A stretch of DNA of 64,000 nt. Origin: JBCCOW01 sp038749105 (GTDB lineage: Bacteria > Planctomycetota > Phycisphaerae > Phycisphaerales > Phycisphaeraceae). Position numbers and translations under genes: made by a program. This document shows positions 1-7,274 of this stretch, piece by piece. Under the pieces are notes generated by a model. That model ran no database searches, was not told the DNA's origin, and was given only the letters and a program-made list of their open reading frames with translations. Each line of letters begins with the position of its first letter. Position 1 is the first letter of the stretch. The stretch is taken from NCBI GenBank assembly GCA_038749105.1, contig JBCDIM010000014.1:11101-75100 (forward strand). The letters run 5' to 3'.

Positions 1-2142
1 GTGCGAGATGAAGTCGTTGGTGGTTTGTGTAGCGTCTTCTTCGCCGGGCATGACGATCTGGACCTCGACCTTGCAGTAGTAAGCGTAGAGGTCGGTGGGG
101 TCGTAGCTCAGACGGCGGACACCCGCGGGACCGGCGGCGAACTCGCCGTTGGATACGAAGAAGTAGATGACCTGCCGGTTGCCGAGCTCGGGGCGGTTGA
201 CGTCGTTGTAGTTGAAGAGGGTGGCGGGGACTTCCAGCGTCGGGACGTAGATCGGTTCGCCGCTGTCGGTCTCGATGAGGTAGCCACCGCCCTCGGCAGG
301 GGTGGCCCGGTCGGGATCGAGCCGGAGGGTGATCGTCTCGCGTCCGGCGGGGCGTAGGCCGGCCGCCATGTAGCAGCGGTCGGGCACATGAGGCACGCTG
401 TCGGGCAGGCCGGTGTAGTAGGCGATGTGGACCCGGGCGTGTGAATTGGGGGCCAGGATCTGGGCCGAGCCGTCCTGGGCGTAGCGGTAGCCGGCGGGCT
501 GCTCGACACGCGTGTCGCGGTAGTGCCGCATGAAGTAGTCCTGCGTGCCCAGCTCCTTGACGATGTCCGACGGCAGAGCGGGCTCTTCGAAGACCTCCTG
601 CCAAGGGCCGGCGTCGGGCGACACCGCTTTGATGTTGTCGCGGAGCGGGACAGACTGCTTGACCAGCACATAACCGGCGGCGCTGAGCACGATGCCCTGG
701 GCCATCACGCCGGCGCCGAGGAGCCCGGCGCAGAGGCCCAGGGCGACCGCGAATTGCTGCCGGGGCCTGGGGCTGTTCGGCATCAGGTCACGGCGGGCCA
801 CATAGATGAATGCCGCCAAAAGACCCGACGCACACAGCCCAACGAGAACCCACGCGAGCCCTCCACCGGACCAGTCGAAGAAGGGCCGCAAGCCGTTGAC
901 GACCAGCAACAGCAGGATGCCCATCCCCAAGACGCCAAAGGCCCCAATCAGGAGACCGCGAAGCGTGGGGCGTTTGTCCGGGCTGACCGCGAGCCCGACC
1001 GTGATAGCCAACACCGCCAAGGCGGTCAGGATCGGCAGCTGAGTCAGCTTGGTCGAAAAACTGTCGTCGAGGTTGTTACCCATCGCCGTTTGGATCGCCC
1101 ATGCGAGGCCGAACACCGTACCAGCCAGCAGGGGGGTGAGAATCAGGCCGATACGCATGACCCGGGCATCCACCCGGGCAGGACCACGGTCGGCAGGGGG
1201 GATGGGCGCGGGCGGCAGGGGCTCGTCTTCGTCGGGCCGGATGATCGCCTTATCGAGGGCCCAGCCCAGCAACAGGAACAGGCCCGCGGCGGGGATCAGC
1301 ATCAGCATGCCCACGAACAGGTGGAAGTCACCGCGCGCCAAGGCCGGGTCGTGCAGCGAGAGCAGGCCCAGGACCACGACACGCCCGGCATTCACCGTGA
1401 TCGCGATAGGCACCGCCATGAGCAGCATGATCGTTCGCTGCCACCATGTGCGGGGCATCAGGAACGCCAGGGCCGTGCCGAGAGCAAGGAATGCCATGAG
1501 CATGCGGAGCCCCGAGCAGGCCTCGGCAACATTGAGCTTGCTGGGCTCGAGCATGTGGGCGGCGTTGAGCTCGAGCAGGTTGCCCGTCCGCGTCACCGTG
1601 AAGCCGAAGAGGCTGCCCAAGACAATCAGCGCCTCGCCCGCAATCACCGAGGCGACGTCCTTGAGGACCTCGGCGATCCGTGTCCAGAGGAAGGGGGTGA
1701 TCCGGACGGCGAAGAACAGGAACGCGATCGGGAACCACAGCCAACGCATCATCCGGCCGCCCAGCAAAAACCAGATCATCCCGAAGAGGGTCACGACCAT
1801 CGCGAAACCCCGGATCATGTCGTTCCGCGTGGTGCCGAGGTCGCCGGCGTAGATCAGCAGTCCAAAGAGCATCAGCGGTAGGCCCCACAGGCTGACCCGA
1901 CGCGGGGTCGCCATGATCTCCTGCCGCTGCTGGAAGATGTAGTAGACAGATATGAGCGGGACGATCAGCGTGTGCGACCAGTCCGGGTCGCCGGCGAACC
2001 GCCAGCTCAGATAAAAGTACTGGTGGTACATCAAGCCCCAGAGTGCGACCAGACAAGCGATCCAGACGCGGCTGGGCCACGCGATCAGGCTTAGGGCCAG
2101 CGGCTGACCGGGGAGGCTCGGGCTGGCGGGGGTGCTAGTCAT
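1..2142 (-). CDS. Exosortase fused to a C-terminal EpsI-like domain (3' end outside window)
   Basis: The frame is open for 714 codons from the ATG at 2142 to the window edge, so the C-terminus is missing. The N-terminal part is a polytopic exosortase, the transpeptidase-like enzyme that processes PEP-CTERM-type sorting signals at the inner membrane. The Cys/Arg/His triad is visible: Cys209 in EACSGLR, Arg254 in NAGRVV and His274 in DFHLFVG. A second hydrophobic block follows at about residues 320-470. The last part, from about residue 480, resembles EpsI (DUF3485), with His585 and Cys590 in HVPDRCYM. Exosortase-EpsI fusions are known, but the extra membrane block between the two parts makes this protein long. 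It lies 373 bp behind the polysaccharide export gene on the same strand, which fits an exopolysaccharide-linked sorting system. Confidence 0.9.
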   Translation of the reverse strand, partial: MTSTPASPSLPGQPLALSLIAWPSRVWIACLVALWGLMYHQYFYLSWRFAGDPDWSHTLIVPLISVYYIFQQRQEIMATPRRVSLWGLPLMLFGLLIYAGDLGTTRNDMIRGFAMVVTLFGMIWFLLGGRMMRWLWFPIAFLFFAVRITPFLWTRIAEVLKDVASVIAGEALIVLGSLFGFTVTRTGNLLELNAAHMLEPSKLNVAEACSGLRMLMAFLALGTALAFLMPRTWWQRTIMLLMAVPIAITVNAGRVVVLGLLSLHDPALARGDFHLFVGMLMLIPAAGLFLLLGWALDKAIIRPDEDEPLPPAPIPPADRGPARVDARVMRIGLILTPLLAGTVFGLAWAIQTAMGNNLDDSFSTKLTQLPILTALAVLAITVGLAVSPDKRPTLRGLLIGAFGVLGMGILLLLVVNGLRPFFDWSGGGLAWVLVGLCASGLLAAFIYVARRDLMPNSPRPRQQFAVALGLCAGLLGAGVMAQGIVLSAAGYVLVKQSVPLRDNIKAVSPDAGPWQEVFEEPALPSDIVKELGTQDYFMRHYRDTRVEQPAGYRYAQDGSAQILAPNSHARVHIAYYTGLPDSVPHVPDRCYMAAGLRPAGRETITLRLDPDRATPAEGGGYLIETDSGEPIYVPTLEVPATLFNYNDVNRPELGNRQVIYFFVSNGEFAAGPAGVRRLSYDPTDLYAYYCKVEVQIVMPGEEDATQTTNDFISH

Positions 2143-2515
2143 CCTGGGTCGGGGCGGGTCTTGCTCGGGCTACGAAGGCCGTTCAAACGTCGTGTGAGTG
2201 GGGTGTACAGATGGAGTCGGGGGCCGGCTCAAGTGTGGTCGGCTTTAGTGGTGATCGGCCAGATCGCCACAGAGATTTCCGGGACGAACGCTTAACAAAG
2301 ACCAACCCGCGGGGTGATATGAGCCGAACCGCTGTAGTCCTCCACTATAACGGGCCTACGGGCGGTTAATGAGACGGGTTCGTCAGCAAAGGGTGAAGAA
2401 ATTCGGGTTTTACCGGAGCAGCACGGCGGGCCCGCCCCTAACGGACGGGCCCGACTTGCATGCGTGAATGGCTGGGGGTCATACGGCTTGGCCGCGACAC
2501 GATTTAGCCGCCGGA
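2143..2515. other. Intergenic region between export lipoprotein and exosortase genes
   Basis: No gene was seen in this 373-bp stretch. It holds a GC-rich hairpin at 2427-2453. On the minus strand there is a TATAGT hexamer (complement of 2344-2349) that could be a -10 element for the exosortase gene, but no convincing -35 partner was found. Confidence 0.5.
2427..2453 (-). terminator. GC-rich hairpin after the export lipoprotein gene
   Basis: Two copies of CGGGCCCG pair around a short loop to form a stem of about 11 bp, roughly 60 bp past the stop codon of the Wza-type gene. There is no T-run behind it, so it may be a weak terminator or an mRNA-stabilising hairpin. Confidence 0.4.
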
Positions 2516-4003
2516 TTACTGGTTGCCGAAGACCTGGTTGGCGAAGTTGCGGTCGACAATGAAGCCGAAGCCGTAGGTCGCCCGCAGGCCGTTCCGGAAC
2601 ACCGCCAACGGCGTGGCCGTGAAGCTGGTACCGATGTTGATCAGGTCGTTGGGCTTGAGGAACAGGTCCGGCTCGGTGCCGTTGAAGATGGCCCGGAGGT
2701 CGAGTCGCACGGTGGACTCCTGGTTCGGCGCGGTCCGCCGGACCAGGTCAACACGGCTGGGGAAGGCCCCGCCGGCCAAGCCACCCGACGCAGCGATCAG
2801 CTGCTTGAGGGTCAGCTCGTTCTCGCCGGGCACGGAGTATGCACCAGGCCGGGCGGTCGCACCCATGATGTAGACGAAGCCCGCAGAACGCTCGGGGACG
2901 GTGATGATGTCGCCGGGCCGGATCACGATGTCAAACCGCAGATCGCCGCGGCGGAGGCGCTCGTAAGGCACCTCGATAATCCGCTGGGTCACCAAGCGGT
3001 CCAGGCCCTCGAGTTCTTCCAGCTGGTTCGCGAACGAGTCGTCGGACGCTCCAACCCGGGGTGTCGAGGTCGGCTCGCCGGTCTGCACGAATTCGCCGTC
3101 TACCACCACGAAGCCGCTGCGGGGGCGGTCTTGGAGTTCGAGGCCCGAAGGCGGAGCGCCGCGGTTATCACCGGCGTCCGGCAGGGCACCGCCGTCCAGA
3201 GCGTCTTCCAGCTCTTCCACCACACCACGGCCATCGGCGGGAGCCGCTTCAGTGCCGCTGTCCTCCTGCGAAGGATCGACGCCGGGCTCCACGCCGCGGA
3301 CCCGCTCATCGATCACGACACGACGCACGACCCGCAGCCGCTTGACCTGGCCGGGGATACCGCCGGCGGTGGCGATCGCGTCGAGCAGACGGAAGTTGGG
3401 ACGGGGGATGATGTAGGTGCCGAATCGGACGCCGTCCTCATCGGGCTGGCCCAGGATGCTGTAGGTCGCTTCCTGCCGGGTCAGCGCGGTGACAGTGACC
3501 TGGGCGTTATTGAGGATGTTCTGGGTCGACAGGCGATCGACAAGGTCCTGCTCAAGCTGCGAAGGCGAGAGGCCGGCAACGGTGATGGCTCCAAGGTTCG
3601 GCAGGCGGACCTGGCCGGTCGAGTCAACGCGGCGCTGGAAAACCGAGTCCTGGCCGGCGGCGAGGAACTCGAAGATCGTGATCTGGACCTGGTCACCCTC
3701 GCTGAAGATGTATTCCACCTTGTCGGGGATCAGGTCGGCTTCGGTGACCGGGCTGACATCCACGTCGGTCGCAGAGCTCTCGATCGAGGCCACACGCTCC
3801 AGGATGGGCACGGTGACTGGGGTGGGCTCCCAGCGACCCACGTTGGAGGGGTCGAGGTAAGAGTCGGCCTCACACCCGGTCAGAGCAACCCCGGCGAACG
3901 CCAGCGCGGCGGTCGGCAGCAGCGCGGCGGCCCGGAGGTGCTGGCGGGGGCCGGCGGTTTTTCGGGAGAGAGGGGAAGGGTGCCAATGGCGAGATACGGT
4001 CAC
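2516..4003 (-). CDS. Polysaccharide biosynthesis/export lipoprotein (Wza/SLBB type)
   Basis: This 495-residue protein has an N-terminal signal ending in the lipobox LTGC (Cys44), so it should be an outer-membrane lipoprotein. The Poly_export domain begins near the EYIFSEGDQVQITIFEF segment and is followed by SLBB-type beta-grasp segments; the second carries GATARPGAYSVP. Wza-family proteins form the octameric channel that lets capsule or exopolysaccharide out of the cell. Between the SLBB parts lies an acidic, Pro/Gly-rich insert of about 100 residues, which makes the protein longer than a typical Wza (about 380 residues). The next gene on this strand is the exosortase/EpsI fusion, the usual company of exosortase-type exopolysaccharide loci. 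Confidence 0.9.
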   Translation of the reverse strand: MTVSRHWHPSPLSRKTAGPRQHLRAAALLPTAALAFAGVALTGCEADSYLDPSNVGRWEPTPVTVPILERVASIESSATDVDVSPVTEADLIPDKVEYIFSEGDQVQITIFEFLAAGQDSVFQRRVDSTGQVRLPNLGAITVAGLSPSQLEQDLVDRLSTQNILNNAQVTVTALTRQEATYSILGQPDEDGVRFGTYIIPRPNFRLLDAIATAGGIPGQVKRLRVVRRVVIDERVRGVEPGVDPSQEDSGTEAAPADGRGVVEELEDALDGGALPDAGDNRGAPPSGLELQDRPRSGFVVVDGEFVQTGEPTSTPRVGASDDSFANQLEELEGLDRLVTQRIIEVPYERLRRGDLRFDIVIRPGDIITVPERSAGFVYIMGATARPGAYSVPGENELTLKQLIAASGGLAGGAFPSRVDLVRRTAPNQESTVRLDLRAIFNGTEPDLFLKPNDLINIGTSFTATPLAVFRNGLRATYGFGFIVDRNFANQVFGNQ

Positions 4004-4360
4004 GTCTTAGCTCCAATATGGGCCGGTCGAAGTGGAGGCCCCTGATCTGGTTTCTTGGCGGGGCAGGGCCCGCCGGTCGAGTCGCTCCATGCTACCCCAT
4101 GCCTCGGGATAGCGCGTCGTGTTCAGCGATACCACCGGAACGGGCCGGAGGCGAATCGGGTTTCGCGTTCTCCGCCAACTCGGCGATCGGCGCAGCCCTC
4201 AAACCCCTTGCTTCTTACATCGTCCCCCCAGTCCCCCCAAGTTAGCACGGCTGTTGAGAGCTCGTCACTTCCAAGGTCCGAAAACCCGCGACTGCCCCCA
4301 TACCCGCGGCTTCTCGCTCTCACGGGCCGCCGCCGCGGCTTTGCCTCTAAACTGCCCGGC
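4004..4360. other. Divergent intergenic region upstream of the Wza-type gene and gpsA
   Basis: This 357-bp region separates two divergent genes and must hold promoters for both. I see no RNA gene, no clear -35/-10 pair and no repeat. Short frames within it are not supported as genes. Confidence 0.5.
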
Positions 4361-5392
4361 ATGCCTCAAGCCATCACCATCGTCGGCGACGGAGCCATGG
4401 CCACGGTCATGGGCCTGCTCCTCGACGGTCAGGGCCACCGCGTGACCCTTTTCGGCCGTGACCCCGACGCCATCGCCACCCTCATCCAGACCCGCGTCAA
4501 CCAGCGCTACCTGCCTGGATACCGGCTGCCCGAAAGCCTCCGCTTCACCGCCGACTCCGCCCGCAGCTTCCGCGACGCCCAGCTCATCGTCTCCGCCATC
4601 CCCACGCAATACCTCCGCGGCCTGTGGCGCGGCCTCGCCCCGCATGTGCCCGCGGGCGTCGGCATCGTCTCTGTGTCCAAGGGCATCGAGAAGGACACGC
4701 TGCTCCGACCCACCCAGATCATTGCGGATGTCCTCCACGACGCCGGCGGCGACGATCCCGATGGCAGCCCGCGGCCGCTGGCGACCCTCTCGGGCCCGAC
4801 CATCGCCGACGAACTCGCCAAGTGCCTCCCCGCCACCGTCGCCGCGGCCGCCGATGACGACGGCTTCGCCCGCCTACTCCAGGACACCTTCGCCACCCAC
4901 TGGTTCCGGGTGTACACCAACGACGACCTGCTGGGCGTCGAGCTCGCCGGCGCCACCAAGAACTGCATCGCCCTCGCCGCGGGCATGCTCGACGGGCTCC
5001 AGGCCGGCATCAATGCCAAGTCCGCGCTGCTCTCCCGCGGGCTCGCAGAGATCACCCGACTCGGCGTCGCCATGGGCGCTTCAGCCCAGACGTTCTTCGG
5101 CGTCACCGGGGTAGGCGACCTGGCTACCACTTGCTTTTCGCCAACCGGGCGGAACCGGACCTGCGGCGAGGCGTTGGGGCGTGGCCGAAAACTCGACGAA
5201 GTGCTCGCGGAGATCCCGGGCGTGGTCGAGGGGGTGCCGACCGCGAAGGCCGTGGTCGCGCTGGCTGGGAAGTACCGGGTCGAGATGCCGATCTGCTCGG
5301 CGATCTACCGGGTGCTGTTCGAGGGCCTCGACCCGCTGGACGGGATCCAGCAGCTGATGACGCGTGAGCCCAAGGCCGAAACGCTGGGGTAG
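4361..5392 (+). CDS. gpsA: Glycerol-3-phosphate dehydrogenase [NAD(P)+]
   Basis: The 343-residue protein reduces dihydroxyacetone phosphate to sn-glycerol 3-phosphate, the backbone of phospholipids, in the cytoplasm. The Rossmann fold starts at ITIVGDGAMATVMG, where the usual GAGAWGT is replaced by GDGAMAT. The conserved central part is present (VSVSKGIEKDT, LSGPTIADELAK). The catalytic lysine lies in LAGATKNCIALAAGM, and the C-terminal domain has GVGDLATTCFSPTGRN. The ATG at 4361 is chosen because the family N-terminus starts right there; in-frame sequence upstream has no family similarity. Base composition changes sharply inside the gene near 5120, from C-rich to G-rich on the coding strand. 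Confidence 0.95.
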   Translation: MPQAITIVGDGAMATVMGLLLDGQGHRVTLFGRDPDAIATLIQTRVNQRYLPGYRLPESLRFTADSARSFRDAQLIVSAIPTQYLRGLWRGLAPHVPAGVGIVSVSKGIEKDTLLRPTQIIADVLHDAGGDDPDGSPRPLATLSGPTIADELAKCLPATVAAAADDDGFARLLQDTFATHWFRVYTNDDLLGVELAGATKNCIALAAGMLDGLQAGINAKSALLSRGLAEITRLGVAMGASAQTFFGVTGVGDLATTCFSPTGRNRTCGEALGRGRKLDEVLAEIPGVVEGVPTAKAVVALAGKYRVEMPICSAIYRVLFEGLDPLDGIQQLMTREPKAETLG

Positions 5393-5450
5393 CTCCGTGG
5401 CGAGCCGGCCGGGGCGACACGACCAGCTCGCTGGGCGGAAGGCGGTGCGC

Positions 5451-5480
5451 AAAAAAAGCCGCGGGCAACAAGCCCGCGGC
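5451..5480 (-). terminator. Rho-independent terminator of the fibro-slime gene
   Basis: On the minus strand GCCGCGGGC pairs with GCCCGCGGC around a TTGTT loop and is followed directly by seven T. It lies about 40 bp after the stop of the fibro-slime gene. In the plus direction the hairpin has no T-run, so it mainly serves the minus-strand gene. Confidence 0.9.
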
Positions 5481-5522
5481 CAGTAAGGAGATTGATCAGT
5501 AGGGGGGTGTGGTGGGTGACGC

Positions 5523-6332
5523 TCAGTCGTAGAGAGGACTCACCGTGGTGGGCTCGGTCTCGACCAGTGAGAGCGTCGTCTCGATGCGGAAGTTCGACTC
5601 GGTCGTGTGACGCTCGGCGAAGAAGAACCGCAGCTCGTAGTTCTCGCCGACATCGAGGCCGAGCTCCTCAGCGATGTCGTCGATATTGACCTCGTCCGAG
5701 GCCTGGCCGTGCACACCGCCGATGTCGACGACGAGCTGACCGTTCACGAAGACCCACACATCGTCGTCGCCCGTGAACTTGAAGACCAGTGCGTCGGCGT
5801 CTTCGCCGGTCTCGCCGTTGCCATTGAGGTCGCGGGTCTCGGGATCGGTGTAGGTGAACTCGGTGGCGAGCTCGTAGGTGAAGTAGAAGTTGCGGTCGTT
5901 GCCGTTGGCGTCGGTCTCGGTGTCGCCCCAGCCCTGACCATCGATCGGGAAGAAGTAGTTGGGCTTCTCGATGGCGACCGAGTAGACGCCGCCGGGGCCT
6001 TCCTGCTCGTTATCCAGGACGACCGTATAGGGGATGCTGATATTGACCCCGGGCGTATCGCGGTACCACTGGGCGAACGACTCGGCGTCGTTGATCATGC
6101 CGCGGCCCGTGTAGTGGTCCTCGGACAAGACGGGCACGCCATCAACCCCGAGCTGTTCGGCGACCAGACCCTGCTTGACGCCGAAATCCTTGTCGGGGTT
6201 CTGCATGTCGGGGTGGCTGACTTTGAAGTCACGGACGATGCCGGTGAGCTCGATCGTGTCCGCAGTGAGCGCGGTCGGGGCGGCCATGGCGGCGAGGAGG
6301 GCGGCGGTGGTCAGACTGGCTTTGCTGTTCAT
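5523..6332 (-). CDS. Secreted fibro-slime domain protein
   Basis: A 269-residue protein with a signal peptide (cleavage probably after TALTA, about residue 24). It shows the fibro-slime/PA14-like signature: GIVRDF near the start, then NPD and GWGD segments, and the hallmark FTGDDDVWVFVNGQLVVDIG followed by GVHG. The family name comes from Fibrobacter and Dictyostelium surface proteins; a carbohydrate-binding or adhesive role is usually assumed rather than shown. An acidic NGNGETGEDAD loop may bind calcium. The protein ends without a PEP-CTERM or other sorting tail, so it should be released or held non-covalently. It is a single gene with its own terminator. Confidence 0.85.
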   Translation of the reverse strand: MNSKASLTTAALLAAMAAPTALTADTIELTGIVRDFKVSHPDMQNPDKDFGVKQGLVAEQLGVDGVPVLSEDHYTGRGMINDAESFAQWYRDTPGVNISIPYTVVLDNEQEGPGGVYSVAIEKPNYFFPIDGQGWGDTETDANGNDRNFYFTYELATEFTYTDPETRDLNGNGETGEDADALVFKFTGDDDVWVFVNGQLVVDIGGVHGQASDEVNIDDIAEELGLDVGENYELRFFFAERHTTESNFRIETTLSLVETEPTTVSPLYD

Positions 6333-6575
6333 AATGAGGGGTTCCGTAACCTCGTGAGTTCAATGACGCGGCGGCCGCCGGTTCGGCTCAGGCCCGCCGG
6401 GATCGAAACGAATCATCAAATTCACCGGCCCCGCGTCCAAGCCCGACCGTCCAAGATGCCGCGGATTCCCGGCGTCGATCGCTACAGGCGTTACCGCTTC
6501 ACACCCGGAACTCACGCATACAAAAAGCACCGGGCTGGCCGGCGCTTCCGTGGGATGGCTGGGGTTGCGTAAGTC

Positions 6576-7271
6576 TTAGTCGATGCGGCGGGGCATCGTG
6601 GAGGCCACGAGGCGGACCGCGGGCGTGTCGCCGTCTTCCAGGGCGAGCGTATTGTCTGTGTCGGGCTGGACGGTGACATCCACACTGGCCCGGTCGAGGA
6701 CCCAGATGCCGCTGGGCAGCCGGCGCCGGCGGAGCACGAACTCGGCGTCGGTCACCCCGCCGAGCATGGGCTGCGTCGAGCCCACACCGCCGCCGGCGGG
6801 CACGGTCGTGACAAACAGCGTCTGCGTGGCCGCGTCGTAGCTGACGGTGATCAGGTCACCACGCGTGTCGATCAGCTCGAGGTAGTTCGACGTGTAGGTG
6901 TCGCCGACGAAGTTGGCCGCGGGGTCGTCGATGGTGGACAGCGGGCCGTGGGCGGTGGAGTTGCGGATCAGCGTAAGCAGCTTGTGCATCGACAGCCGCG
7001 TCGAGGTCTGTGTAGAGGCGGACTCGGCGGCGGATGCGTAGGCCCGGAAGCTGGCGTCGACCGCGACCATCGTGGCGGTGAGCAGGGCGGCGGTGATCGC
7101 CAGCGACACGAGCAGCTCGACGAGCGAGAGACCGCGCCGGCGGCTCCGCCGCCGGAATCTAGAATCTGGAATCTGGAATTTGGAAGGAGGCGCATCGGTG
7201 GCTCCCCCTGATGCGATAGCTTCCGTTCCGCCACTTCCAACTTCCAACTTCCAACTTCTCACTTCCAACAT
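6576..7271 (-). CDS. Prepilin-like protein (PilW/GspJ-like), last gene of the pilus operon
   Basis: The 231-residue protein has a class III (prepilin) signal: a basic RRRSRRRG run, cleavage expected after Gly47, then LSLVELLVSLAITAALL as the hydrophobic pilin helix. The rest is a mostly beta pseudopilin head. The start at 7271 follows the stop of the preceding gene by one base (TGA-G-ATG) and has AAGGGGGG in front as ribosome binding site. The leader is unusually long (47 residues), and most of its coding DNA consists of 7-bp repeats (7154-7188 and 7233-7274) read as LEVRSWKLEVGS and KFQIPDSRF. A PilW or GspJ role is inferred from position after the PilX/GspK-like gene. Confidence 0.75.
   Translation of the reverse strand: MLEVRSWKLEVGSGGTEAIASGGATDAPPSKFQIPDSRFRRRSRRRGLSLVELLVSLAITAALLTATMVAVDASFRAYASAAESASTQTSTRLSMHKLLTLIRNSTAHGPLSTIDDPAANFVGDTYTSNYLELIDTRGDLITVSYDAATQTLFVTTVPAGGGVGSTQPMLGGVTDAEFVLRRRRLPSGIWVLDRASVDVTVQPDTDNTLALEDGDTPAVRLVASTMPRRID
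7137..7188. repeat. Hairpin plus 7-bp tandem array A
   Basis: CCGGCGGC-TCC-GCCGCCGG (7137-7155) is a perfect hairpin. It is joined to four to five copies of a 7-bp unit GGAATCT (7154-7188), with variants AGAATCT and GGAATTT. The module lies inside the leader-peptide codons of the prepilin-like gene ending at 6576. Confidence 0.85.
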
Positions 7272-7274
7272 CTC
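7233..7274. repeat. 7-bp tandem array B (inverted relative to array A)
   Basis: Six units of ACTTCCA (variants ACTTCTC and ACATCTC) lie head to tail. The start codon of the prepilin-like gene (7271-7269) and part of the stop codon of the upstream gene lie within the last unit, so the array forms the junction between the two genes. Confidence 0.85.

Noticed and set aside
523..1881. Long plus-strand open frames opposite the left-edge exosortase.
   Set aside because: The minus frame from 2142 carries the complete exosortase triad and an EpsI motif; the plus frames are Arg/Gln/His-rich and lack any domain.
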